A program made the position numbers and the translations under genes. The notes beneath the pieces are model-generated. The model was not told the origin of the DNA and made no database searches. It saw only the letters and a list, made by a program, of their open reading frames with translations. Below, in pieces: positions 47,225 to 58,089 of a stretch of 64,000 nt of DNA. Position 1 is the first letter of the stretch. Each line of letters begins with the position of its first letter. The DNA is from Guyanagaster necrorhizus (Eukaryota; Basidiomycota; Agaricomycetes; Agaricales; Physalacriaceae), in NCBI RefSeq assembly GCF_019112545.1, contig NW_025064905.1, forward strand, positions 310,784 to 374,783, in the 5' to 3' direction.

Positions 47225-48635
47225 TCTATAGATGTCGTTCTCGTCGTATCAGCCGCTTTGGCGCGTGAACCGAGTCGTCGTCGGTGGTTGGAGTCTGAGT
47301 TGACGGCGGCACGTGATGGTGTTCGTTGAATGGGCTCCGCAAGATCGGAGATCAGACCAGTGGCGGTAATAGCGCCCTTAGCGTGGCCTGTGACTTCGCC
47401 AAGTCAAACTTTGCGAACTTTCCTGAGGCTTTCACAGCAGCGACTGTCTCTTGTCTGAATTATTCACGTTCTGCAACTTTTCCATTCTATGCTACCAGGG
47501 AAAATCTATGCCATCTTCTACTTGTAAACGAACCTTTGCTATTCGTTATCAGACCTATCACCTGGACTTTGACCGCTGACGTTTTCTGGAGCCATCATGA
47601 CATCTTCGACGCTTTATCCTCGCACATTGTTTATCATTCCGGCAGACGGAAACTCCCTCATGGGCGCCATATAATCGTAATGTTCCCACAGGCGACTTTC
47701 GAAATGTATTCTACATTCTCGTTGTCCGTACATACGCACAACCTAAGGCTATGTGGACCTGCTATGTTTGAAACACGGATGTTGTGACTTACCGATCTCA
47801 GGCTACGTTATACAAGATCAATTGACATAGCAATCATTGTAGGATGATCCACTCTATGCGTTTCAAGGTCAGATGTCATGATTCTGCGCGACAGGAGACA
47901 TCCAGCGCTTTATGGTCCTAAAATCTGTCGATCCGGTCCGCAGCATTACGATTGGAGGGGTTCACACTGAATGTCTGTACGAAGGATGTCAAGCTATCTC
48001 GAGAATATCCGTCACTGAAGTCCTTGGATGTCATACTCAAATACCGCTACTCTGTTACTTCAATTCTTCTCCCGCATGGAAATGCTTAACAAGGCCCTAT
48101 ATGATATCATATTTTTTGTGTCGGCTACTTCTGACCTAGATGGTATCTCGGGGAATTTCAATAGAAGACAGTGAGCGTATCACGACAGATTCAACAATAT
48201 ACCTTGAAACAGAGTTGCCAAAAAGGCTTCTTCGATGCTTTCTGAGCATCAAATCAAGTAGCTACTCGATCTACTGATGCTCCATCTCCTCCGCATCTTA
48301 GCAGCTGAGAACCGCTAAGCTAGTCGTCTGCCATCACTGTTCTATTGCCTTCTCTAGCGTGCCACTATGTGAGCGCCCTACTCACTATTCGACCCTGCAC
48401 TTTTCTTGAAATAAAAACTTTCTAATTGACCTTCGTCTGGAAATACATATCGGCAACCCCAGCAACAAGGAGGTCTACTGACGAGCATTAAAGGGATATG
48501 TAATAATCACACACAATCGTAGGTCGTCCACGTAAAGGTAAACGAAGGACAACGTGTAAGTGGTTCCGGTGATACGCTTCAAAGTAGTATGCTGACAACC
48601 ATGATTAAAAAATGCAGTGCAGTCCTTATCACCCT
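47225..48635. other. intergenic stretch without a supported gene
   Basis: About 1.4 kb. A 153-codon plus frame at 47326-47787 starts only at TTG and lacks domains or splice structure. The left part should be the SAP-gene promoter. A 15-base string (CTGAGGCTTTCACA with neighbours) near 47423 repeats one inside the SAP gene near 47118. Confidence 0.5.
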
Positions 48636-49700
48636 CTACTCGGAGACGCTCTCGTTGAGGTTATCCTCCCTATCCGGCAGGCATTCTAGGTCATTGTACC
48701 TCACGACACTCTGTGTAGCATCGTCCTGAGAGCTCATCTGGCCACTGTCTCCGGATTGCGTTCCAAAGCGAAGCGACGACGTAACGCTTCCCTGCCAAAA
48801 GTCTTCTGGCCATGCGTGTCCTGCCCCGACGCCCCCAATGAGGAGTGTCGGGGCTACACCCTAGTGCATGAGGTGAGATATCTGTTAATGCCAAGAGAGT
48901 AACGGTTATTATCATCATACTCTTGTAATTGCTCCCATGGTTTCCATGTAATAGTTTGCCATATTCTGGGAAGCCAGAAGGGCGATATTCGGAATCAAAG
49001 TTATGGCATAGAGGCCTGAGGACTCGACCAAGAGTTCTATAATGTGACGATAGAGTTTGGTTGGTCTCTCCAATGCGGTGCTGGCCTTTCTAACACTCAA
49101 TATATGGATAATGATCATCAAGGTGCACCAGAGAGTCGTTGCAAGAGTGAAAGCCATATAGAGGATTAGAGGAAGATCGAGGAGCCCCGCTTGACCGGTG
49201 TTTCGTTTGTATATCGCTAGAGCCTTTAAAACTGCACCAGCTCTGCATGAGTCGGAAAAATAAAGGGTATAGGTCACCGCACCAGATCCAGATATGAGGA
49301 AAAGGATCGGAGGCGCGACAATAGGCCAGCGCTTTCCCCAAACCATCCAGCATCGCCAAATCTGGAGATATAAATGTCTTTTAGCACCAGTGGGATGCAT
49401 GTACTCAACGGAGATATACATACCATGGCAGAGTCTGCGAAGATAGTGGAGACGAGGCCTGTGACGGACATAGCGATTACTATGCTGTAGGGACTAGAGT
49501 ATGCCAGATATTCATTCCAAAAGGTTCGTCCGTGATCGATGTATATCATGCGTATATATGACTAACAGAGGGCAAAGTCGATGGCAGCCAGAACATGAAG
49601 GATAGGAATAACCATGATCATGGCTACTCCAATAGGCCGAAATTTGAAGAGGTATGAAGTACATACCAAATAATTGACCTTGGAAAATGGTCGAATTCAA
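48636..49700 (-). CDS. seven-helix integral membrane protein of a mushroom-expanded family, possibly disrupted
   Basis: Minus-strand exons give several membrane helices: VAMIMVIPILHVLAAIDFAL, YSIVIAMSVTGLVSTIFADS, IWRCWMVWGKRWPIVAPPIL, LDLPLILYMAFTLATTLWCT, YRHIIELLVESSGLYAITLI, NPN-type helix 7. The diagnostic end GVAPTLLIGGVGAGHAWPED and a hydrophilic tail stop at 48636. The W-R-C-W-x-V-W-G and LVESSxLY motifs mark an Agaricomycete-expanded seven-helix family of unknown function with receptor-like topology. An in-frame TAG at 49562-49564 interrupts the link between helices 2 and 3, and I find no canonical intron to remove it. The N-terminal start is also not resolved. So this copy may be non-functional, or the model may miss an unusual intron. 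Confidence 0.58.
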
Positions 49701-50679
49701 CCTAGCATCAAGATATCTGTAAATGGGATCAATTTCACCGTCAGTAGAGCCTGTTCAACTGCCCATTTGGGTGGCCATGTAGGAACGGCGAACAAGACAG
49801 AAGTTGATGAAGATAGCCCAAGATGTGTTGCTCATGTAAAGGATAGTGCATTGTTTCAGAAGACACTCATTGAAAGAAGATCACATTTCGAATCGTTCCA
49901 TGACAATGTGACGAGAACAAAGTCAGGCTGGGCCTTGGACATTGGGATGATACAGTCGATCAGCTTATGAGCGATAGGCTTGTTACAACAAAGAGTCAAC
50001 TGAGTGCAGATTTATTTGAACGAGAGACCCGTAGCAAGAAAAGATCAAACCATGAAATCTCAGGTATGCTATTATCTCCGTGATGTAAAATATCGTGTCG
50101 CAGATAAAAGTACGGCATTAGACAAAAGGGTCAAATTGATTCTCCAGAAAGATTCGGACAAGAAGAGAATTGGGATGCGTTTCCTACTTTCTGGACTTGT
50201 GGAAGTACGCGGGCTGGCCATAGGACCAGTGAGAGCGATCGTCTGACTGGCTGTCGGCAACAACCGGCGGATCAGAACCGAGCCGTCATTTTCCAATCTT
50301 CCAGTCTTCGTACCGGAGCCCGGTCCCCAATTCCTATAACATACATGTATTCATCCAGTGACGGCCGTTGTGCAAGATGGCCATGGAAACAAACAGCTGC
50401 TTTGTCACGTAAAGTTGACTGAGCATGGATCAAGCGATGCATGCAGCATGGCTACCTGAGGAGAATATTCACCTTGCGACAGGCTCTTTTCCACAACCTC
50501 TGTGCGACGTTGCCGCAGAGCTCAAGAACAAAACGTTGTGACTCAGGTTCCCGGTCAGAATATCAGATCCTTGAGGACAGAGAAGTGAATGCAGGAATGA
50601 CGACATTCGAAACTACTATTCATGCGTTAGACAGGACTGAAGACTGGCAGACACTGATAACTCACCACGACAGGAAGTA
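49701..50679. other. upstream of the seven-helix gene, no further gene supported
   Basis: About 980 bases. It probably contains the missing 5' exon of the seven-helix gene (an open segment near 49740-49850). An 80-codon plus frame (50004-50246) and its minus-strand shadow (50072-50296) are both open; neither has a convincing start or domain. Confidence 0.4.
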
Positions 50680-51089
50680 CTATGAGTCTTTCAACATAGC
50701 CTCTTCCGGATTCGCAGCCGTCATTTTCTGCACAGGCTGCATTTGCTCAGTCAGGGAGGGTGCATTAGGATCGCGCGTTGCCTCCATATCCTTCCTCACT
50801 TGCTCATCGAACGAATCATCGTTGAAAGACTTGTCGCAGCACGACCCGCAACATCCAGTGGAGGTGCCTGAACCACTGCCATAGCTTTCTGTAAAGACAT
50901 CAGTTCGAGTCTTGTGTGGTGGCGGCCTCTGTAGTACGCACTGAGCATACACCAGTTGCTGAGAGCCGAGCTTCCAGCCATGCCTGCAGACGGTTATTCT
51001 GAATGCCCCTTCAAGGAAGAGTTAAACAGAAACGTACAGCAAAGACCACAACATATTGAAGCGCAGATGTCACCGCCGCCATCGGCCAT
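50680..51089 (-). CDS. small cysteine-rich protein of unknown function
   Basis: Exons 51089-51038, 50983-50942 and 50888-50680 give about 100 residues. The frame crosses both introns cleanly. The N-terminus has paired cysteines (MADGGGDICASICCGLCCMA), then a Gly/Ser-rich link and a second Cys cluster (STGCCGSCCDKSFNDD). The hydrophilic tail is DEQVRKDMEATRDPNAPSL. Paired Cys clusters near the N-terminus suggest palmitoylation or metal binding at a membrane surface, with a cytosolic tail. No signal peptide. Unspliced reading gives two overlapping frames, which is why it is easily missed. No named family recognised. Confidence 0.6.
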
Positions 51090-52667
51090 AGTTCAGATGT
51101 AGGGAAGGAGAGAGCATGGGGAGGCTAAGAGAGCGTCTTTTGTACCCACTGACACCCCGTGAGACGTTGCAAACGGCGATCATAGATCACAAAGCCCCGG
51201 TGCCATCACCGCAATTCGCCCATAGTAGTAGTCAGGGATTGAATGTGAATACCCATCTATTAGCAATACCCTTCCCATGTAACCAATATCAAGTCTCCGG
51301 AGGTCAGGGAGCTCGTGCAAGTCTGCATCGTGGTTGATGTTAGCTGGACATACACTTACCCGCGCTCTGCAACGACTGTCAAATAATTTGAGTCAATCCA
51401 TCCGTTACATGAAACCCGACCGATTGACTTCTAACATTCATCTTCAAAATTCTACGCGAACCACCGAATCGGGAGAAATTATTTTCGCAAAAAAACAAAA
51501 AACAAGTCCCGACAACCAAGGGGAAGAGCGTCCTTGGCATAAGTCAAATGCGAGACTAGCACTTCACAGAGAAACAGCACGCTTCTTAGCATCTTGTCGA
51601 GATTTCTCCACATCGAACGTGAGCTCCCGCGACAAGATCTGCAGCATTTCTTAGTGGTGTCGTGGATATATGAAGTGAAAGATGATAAAGACGAGAACTT
51701 GATAGCAAAACGGCCAAATGAAACTCGGCAATATCCGGTATATCACGGTACGAGGGCGACTGTTGATTTACCACAGACAACCTAAGGCGACATGAGAACC
51801 CTGTGGAATCATTTTATTATATCTATGCGCCAAAAGCTTTGCCGCCATGCTTCTCTCTTCAGCAGGGACTTATTTTCTTCTTAAGCAAGAACCCAAGAAC
51901 TTGCGATCCGGTTCGCGAAATGGAATCGATATCAGTCATTGCCGTCTATAACGCATGTCACGACGTCAGCTGCTTCTAACCAAGCTTTCGTATCGACCAC
52001 TAAGAAAATCATGCGAAATGTTAACCAAGAAATATCATTTCTTCTGCAACATAGAAGATACAGTCAAACGACCTAAAGCAATAGCTAAAAGCTTGCAATT
52101 GTCCAAAGCTCCAGCTACGCGCGCCTCATAGGAGGCCATTTGAGGCACAGCGATACATTGTACCACAACAACGCCGAGAAAGATCAGGTCCTACTCGCGG
52201 CTTGCGATACGACAGCACATGCTAAGCCGTTTCTTTTACTCTGCAAGACGAACGTCATCAGGAAGAGGATAGGCGCAACGGAAGAAAATATACGCACTGG
52301 AACGTGCTCTCATCTTTCTGCGCTTGCGCCTGAGTCTGCGAGACCTCTTTTTCTTCCACTTCTCTCTCATTCTGTGCGGTGGTCATTAGAGACAGCCATG
52401 GGAGAATATAAACTATCACTTACTTAGCTGTTGTGAATGGAGATGGTGAGCTGTTGGAGAAGCGAGGTGGGCGACATACGTTCCAGCTGATGTAAGCGAC
52501 TGTACAGTTGTTACATATGTTTTTCTCACAGTGACTGATAAGATGATGAATTCTCATGGCATAATCGTTCCCTGAACCCATCACAGCAGTGCGTCTCGAT
52601 TGCCCTCATTGCCATACCGTATTGCTGACTGGTGACTTAGAATATGATGTTTTCTTCGATTCTCTGA
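51090..52667. other. intergenic stretch without a supported gene
   Basis: About 1.6 kb. Plus frames at 51116-51337 and 51334-51654 and one at 52140-52427 lack domains and splice support. The last 80 bases (52589-52667) are open in frame with the next gene and could be coding if an upstream exon exists. Confidence 0.45.
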
Positions 52668-53762
52668 TGGCGAAAGGCAAAGGAAAGCGAATTCCTGTAG
52701 CACTACATGGTGAACTGACCGAGTACTCCTCGCTGTTACGGGCATTGCGAACCGGGAGTACATTGGACGTCAGCAGCCAGATCTCTAAGCACTTCGAGTC
52801 CAGCACAACCGTCGTGGAGAACGATGAAGATCACTCGAAAGATGAAGAAGAGCCGCGTCCGACGTCACCCGTAGCAAGCCCCAGTTCACAACCTCCATCG
52901 CCATCTCCAATTGTGACTTCTAAACATAAACACAATGATACAGGTACATCGGCCCGGACACCAGCACAGACGGCCAAAAAGAAAAGGAAACAGATACAAG
53001 CTGATATATGGACGAAATGGCCACTGCTGCCGGAAGACTTGATTAGACCGCAGTGGGGGCTGGAAGATGAGATTTCCGTCATGGCGTCGCAACGTCAGAA
53101 GCAGAACCAGCCGGAGAGCGACGAAGAAGAAGACGACAAAGAATACCTGCCACATCTGCATCTTTCGACGTCTAATTGCCTTGAGGCAATCCTTGCGAGT
53201 GTTGTTGCTCATACTCCTCTACGAGCCGATAGCATGCAGAACAGACTGAATCCCATCGATTGGCGGTTTGTTTTGAACGTATTGGTCAGCCAGAAGGTTG
53301 TCCATCCCGAGTGGGTTTACTGTCCTACTTTGCTCTCTATTTTTGCTAATTGTCCTATCAATCAGGGTTATCGAGCGGGCAGAAATGCGTCTACGGTCTA
53401 TGTATGATGCCAGTGGTACTGTGTCATGTAAGTTTATGGTCAAGTGGCTCCTCCCGACGTTTGTTGACAATTAACTAGTGCACGCGAGCCGTCGCGCTCA
53501 GCAGACAATTAAGTCTCGGAACAAGTTGGCTGATCTTCTCGCTCCACATGACTCCAGCCTCTTCACTCTAGCCGAGCGCCTTCCCACGCCTGAACTTCAG
53601 CTTGAGCCAACTGAATCTCAGGTTAAGAAGGAAAAAAAGGAAAAGAGAGGAAAGCGCGTATCGAGAGTCCCGCGTCGGAGGAAAACCAGTAAGCAGACCT
53701 CTTTATTCTTTCGACCCTTTAGCTCAATGGGGCCAGCTCGAAAACGTTTGGAATCAACGTAA
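52668..53762 (+). CDS. probable Rrn9-like RNA polymerase I transcription factor
   Basis: From ATG 52668 (MAKGKGKRIPVALHGELTEY) the protein has SSLLRALRTGSTLDVSSQI, an acidic Ser/Pro region, KKRKQ, a Trp-rich WTKWPLLPEDLIRPQWGLED segment, HLSTSNCLEAILASVVAHTP, and NPIDWRFVLNVLVSQKVVHP. Introns then join to VIERAEMRLRSMYDASGTVS, LHASRRAQQTIKSRNKLADL and a basic tail. The order 'LTEYSSLLRALRT ... WPL..ED...P.W.LEDEI' is what I associate with fungal Rrn9 (a subunit of the Pol I upstream activation factor), but this rests on memory of weak motifs. The frame is open upstream to 52589 without an ATG, so a 5' exon is possible. The end is also uncertain: a 34-base intron at 53689-53722 would give a different, slightly later stop. 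Confidence 0.5.
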
Positions 53763-53885
53763 GTGTTGACAGCGGTTCTCTGGAGGCGATGTCAGTGTAC
53801 AATAACTTGGGTAACATTTCACAATTACTTTGTATTTGCCAGTCTGATTAAGTCCGCTGGATACAGGGTACTTTGAGTGGCGGCA

Positions 53886-54315
53886 ATGGAAATGTTCGGT
53901 CCTTACATGAAGACCGACGCCGAGGACGGGTTTCCAAAGATTTTGCCTTCGTATTTCCCTTGGATATTGGGCATTATTTTGCCGTCGATACTGTACGCAC
54001 TTTGGGAAAAGAATGTTGGTCTTATTTCTTACGGATGTACTATACAGCATAGCATTTACTGTCATATTTCGGCATACCGGACCGAACGCCGACATGATGA
54101 ACTACCCGTTAAACTTCAGAGCTAGGAAACGACTCGACCCTGCAAGAATCAAGCGTTGCTTTGATACGATGACGAGTGACGACCAATGGAGCGAACAATT
54201 GAGGACAAAGAGCGGTATTTGTGACTATTTGCCCAGTGGAATCTTTTTGTTCCCAAAACGGCAGTCCTTTTGTGCGCTAGGCCATTGGGAAAACAATGAC
54301 CTTGCCTGTCAATGA
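53886..54315 (+). CDS. small single-span membrane protein of unknown function
   Basis: ATG 53886 opens MEMFGPYMKTDAEDGFPKIL. A hydrophobic segment (PWILGIILPSIL) is interrupted by a clean 55-base intron (GTACGCACTT..TACTATACAG) and continues IAFTVIFRHTGPN. A hydrophilic domain follows (PLNFRARKRLDPARIKRCFD, SGICDYLPSGIFLFPKR), ending in TGA at 54313-54315. The intron restores one frame from two overlapping ones and rebuilds a single transmembrane helix, a good sign of a real gene. An upstream in-frame TGA supports the start. Function unknown. Confidence 0.5.
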
Positions 54316-54447
54316 GTACGTGAATAGGCCCGAAGAGATTATAAACATCGATCCTCATCTTCGGGTGGGTCGTTGTTTTTCCCTCTTCCCTTCCACAACT
54401 GGGAAACGGTCTCTTTCCCCTTGACGGCGCGTTGACCTATTATTACC

Positions 54448-55918
54448 ATGAACTCAAGCACGAAATCTGCATCCCGTATGTTCTTTTATTTTAACTGAAG
54501 AAGCACATATTGATGAGATTACAGGCGATGAACCAATGCTGAAAAGACAAGCACGTATACGCCCACGCCGAGACCTCCAAGCATCGACATCGGCTGCACC
54601 ACTGTCGATGATTCTGGAGGAGGAGGACGTGGCCAATTTGAGCTCCAGTTCCAGTTCTTCGAATGCCACCAAAGACCTCAAGTCTCGGAGACGACGGGCA
54701 AACATTATTTCGGACCCTTTCCATCTTACCTTCACCCAAGTTACCTATCCATTCCCCCATCCCCCGACTTCTACTCCAAGCTCGATGCCCCCTTCCATAT
54801 GCCCACCTTCACCAGGTTCTTCGTCGCCTTCGACGAGCACTACGCCGTCTCCCTATTCAAGTCCTCGTTCTCTCACCACCAGTCTCCCTACGTCGCCAGA
54901 ACCCTCTTCTTCGGAAGAAGACGACGACGTGTTCTCATATCCTGCGACTAAGCCTCTTGTCATCAACAAAATCCACCGCCGACTCCACAAGAAAATCAGC
55001 TGCGAGGAGTTGAGTGGCGGTTTAGACGAGGACTACGAGTACTACACGCAGGAATTCAACAAAATAATTTCTCTCTCATCACTCTATGCGCCTCCCCACT
55101 CTCAAACCTCCGCATCGCGACCCGAATCTGCTTGTGCGCTTCCCAGCACCCAGAAGACGCGTCCTAAGTCTCTCACCATTGTCCGCCCCCCTCCCCGTAC
55201 CTCCCTGCCTGTACCTGCCGAAGCCGACGAGGATGGCGCCGACGTACTGCTGTACTACCTCGAAGCTGCCTCGCTCAGCTCCGGTAGCCACTACTCTGAG
55301 CCGGAGTCAAGTTCCGTATCTCCTGCACCCGAAGATGACAGCTTATCCAATGTTTCACTCGTCGACTTCACCTTCGACCTGGATTCGTCCGCAAACCTTC
55401 GTTTCCCCCTTTCCCTCCCCTGCTCGCCTATTGATTTGGAAGCGGATATCCGGGGCGGTCTTGAGGAGCTCCGTACACGGGAAGATGAGAAATACTCTGC
55501 CAAGCCGTCGTCGTCCAACGGGTGGTCCTTTAGCAAAGAGGAACAGCATGACTACCTAGCTGAGCTTGAGAACGGGCGTGTGCTTCGGAGCCGGTTCAGC
55601 ACATCCACTCTGGGCTCCGTGAAGGAAGAGCGCTCTTCGACTTTGGCCAAGCGCGTGCTGCCTTACTTCAAGGGAGGAAAGGATAAGGCTAAACGAAGTC
55701 CTGGTGAGAAGAAACGAGGGTTCCCGTTCCGGAGTAGCGTCGACTCCCCGACCAACTCGACCTTCTCAGCTGTCACTTGGTTCTCGCAGGGTGATGCCCC
55801 GTCGTTGAAGCGTCGAACGAGTACGAGCACAACTGGTAGCGGGGCCAGCGTTGAGAGCACGGGCAGCTCGGGTTTGAGGAGGAAGCCCATTCCCATCGAA
55901 ATGTTCTTGAGGGCTTGA
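54448..55918 (+). CDS. disordered Ser/Pro-rich protein of unknown function
   Basis: A small first exon 54448-54475 (MNSSTKSAS) joins across a 49-base intron (GTATGTTCTT..GATTACAG) to 54525-55918 in frame, giving about 473 residues. The product is rich in Ser, Pro, Glu and Arg, with basic patches (RIRPRRDLQ, KSRRRRANI), a more ordered centre (ATKPLVINKIHRRLHKKISC, DEDYEYYTQEFNKIISLSSL) and a C-terminus with RGFPFRSSVD and LRRKPIPIEMFLRA. The last motif resembles the conserved C-terminal tag seen in some fungal regulators, but I cannot name it. Long overlapping frames on other strands are shadows of GC-rich codons. Probably cytosolic or nuclear. Confidence 0.65.
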
Positions 55919-56609
55919 TGCCCCGAAGGATTCTTGCAATTAATGACTGTTTATGATATTTTATGCGCTCTGCTAATTATTTATTTGCCAATGCGCATTC
56001 CTCTGTAGCCTTAGAACCCATTCGATTTCTTGATATATGCACCAATAGCTTCATACCACACTTTGTACATTTACCATTCTTATATATCTAATAAGAACTC
56101 TGTATCCTCTCTCTCCTTCTGCCATCTACCAACCATTCATCAGCCGAAATTATGAGCAGCGAAGTTGGTATGGGAAAGCGGCTGATGTAGGATGAAGGCT
56201 TACGGCGTTGCTCAAGAGCCCTCTGCATGGTAATGCATCGCATTACATGATATTACAGTTGGGAGATGGGGAAATCGAGAGGTACCAGACTACTGACTGA
56301 TGAAGACTGATATGTAAACCTCCATGAGCGAGGAAAAGTTGCTAGGGCAGCAGCTAGTTCAATTGATTGTCGTGTTATCAGAGAGATAACATCGTCGCTA
56401 CCAATCCCTTCATATGGCAATGAATGTGATCGCGCTGAGGTGATTGTCCTGTAGTCTATTAGGCTAAACCTTCCGAGGGTCATCCCCATGAACGACATTC
56501 TCGTTATTCAAATGACTGTCTTCTAGTCTCCAGCCGGGCCCCGGGGTCATCATCTCCACCTATGACAACCTTGTCCGCAGTATCTTCCTTCAGTGTGTGA
56601 CGGGGATGT
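55919..56609. other. convergent intergenic region
   Basis: About 690 bases between the disordered-protein gene and the end of the seven-helix relic. AT-rich, with no gene supported. Confidence 0.5.
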
Positions 56610-57100
56610 TCACCCTCTCCCACCTGAGCTTCTGAGCCGAAGTCGTTGCTTATCATGTAATCTCGCTGAGTGTTCTGAACTCTGGAATATGTCCTGAAGT
56701 GAGCCCGGTATCACGCTTCCTTGCCACGAGTCGTCAGGGCGAGCGTGACCTGCTGCGACACGCCCGACGAGGAGCGTCAGAGCAATTCCCTATGGTATGC
56801 CTGTTAGATGTGGAGCCAGGAAATGCATATGAGAGTACCCTTGCAATTCCTGCTAGGCAGTCGAAGTAATGCAAAGTGATGTCTTCGCGAGCATAGAAAA
56901 CCACATATAAGATCAAAGTTACAGTATAAAGAGCCGATGATTCAACTATGATCTTGATAACATGGCGATAAGCTCTGAGTCTACCTCCTGTGTCGCTTCC
57001 TGTCCGTGTAACAGTGATGATACGGTAGATGATGAGAAGTGCGCACCGCAAGTTGTAGCAAGGATGAAGGCCGAATAAAGGGTCCGCGCTGTCCTAATCG
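56610..57100 (-). pseudogene. relic of the seven-helix membrane family
   Basis: The C-terminal half of a cousin of the gene at 48636-49700: CALLIIYRII, YRHVIKIIVESSALYTVTLI, DCLAGIAR and, after an intron, GIALTLLVGRVAAGHARPDD, ending with TGA at 56610-56612. Upstream, the expected TLYSAFILATT helix lies in a different frame from CALLIIYRII (break near 57055). The Trp-rich third helix is only faintly recognisable (IWHSWYQY near 57200). No N-terminal half can be read. A frameshifted, truncated copy. Confidence 0.65.
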
Positions 57101-58089
57101 TATGATCCCGAGAGTGTCTCAGGGAGTAACCCCAAAGGTGGTGAATTCAGACCGAGATTGTTCTTTGGTCGTGATGACGGGCCAGGATGATCACTGGTAT
57201 TGGTACCAGCTGTGCCAGATCCCCGAAAGACCCGATTGGACAGCTATCATACTAGAACGCCGCATGCCAGATCAAAGTGTAATCACTCGACAACGCGCTT
57301 CTGGGTTTGCTTGACTTGATTCTTGTCTTTGGACCCCTTATAACCAGCTTCATATTTGTAATTTTTACCAAGTGGTCTTTGTAAATATCCAGTGATATAT
57401 ACACCTAAGCGCGAGCTACGTATAGGTCCGAAACGAGTCTTTGGTAGTTTTACAAAGGTCATGGAGGGAAAAGATCGGCGTTGGCGATCAGTGTAGGTAA
57501 TACCAAAAGAGAATGACAAGATATTGAGAAAGAAAGTCCCCATAGAAAACTACAAATTCTGTCAGAGCATGCTGATAGTTGAAAGGGACACAAGACTTAC
57601 GCCATCGACCTGTCCATCTTACGCACAAGTGACCCGAAGGACTCAAAATTTAATTGCATCTCACAGCATCCACTACTTCACGGCCGAGATGCTTCAGCCC
57701 CAAAAAATTCTCCTCCATGCGAGCCTTGAGAGTGTGTCCCATTCCGGTGAACGTGGTTCGAAACTAATGTAAACGCTCTCCAGCAAATCCATTTTTCTTA
57801 GAGCCTCGTTGTCGCATCCTAGGAGAGGGCCCTTGAATGTTCATAGGTAAATTGTCGTTGTTGCTTGACAAGCGATACCTTGTTGACATACGTGGAGGAT
57901 CCATCGACTTATTACAGTGATTTTCATTGATGTCGAACGTTGAGTATAATCGAGATAGTAAGGGTAGGAGGAACCAAGGTACTAACGCAGCGCGGAACGA
58001 AAGAAAGCCACGCAGTGCAATTTCTCTATAATCGAGACACGACAAGGAAAGCCACAGCAGAGTTTGTTGATTATAACCGGACATTATAC
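57101..58089. other. stretch without an intact gene
   Basis: About 990 bases that may hold eroded 5' parts of the seven-helix relic. An 86-codon minus frame at 57283-57543 and one at 57764-58084 have no recognisable family. No RNA gene or repeat seen. Confidence 0.4.

Noticed and set aside
47326..47787. 153-codon plus-strand frame
   Set aside because: Begins at TTG, no ATG context, no domains, overlaps the promoter of the SAP gene.
50004..50296. Overlapping open frames on both strands between the seven-helix gene and the Cys-rich gene
   Set aside because: Neither has a real ATG context, splice structure or recognised domain; function not supportable.
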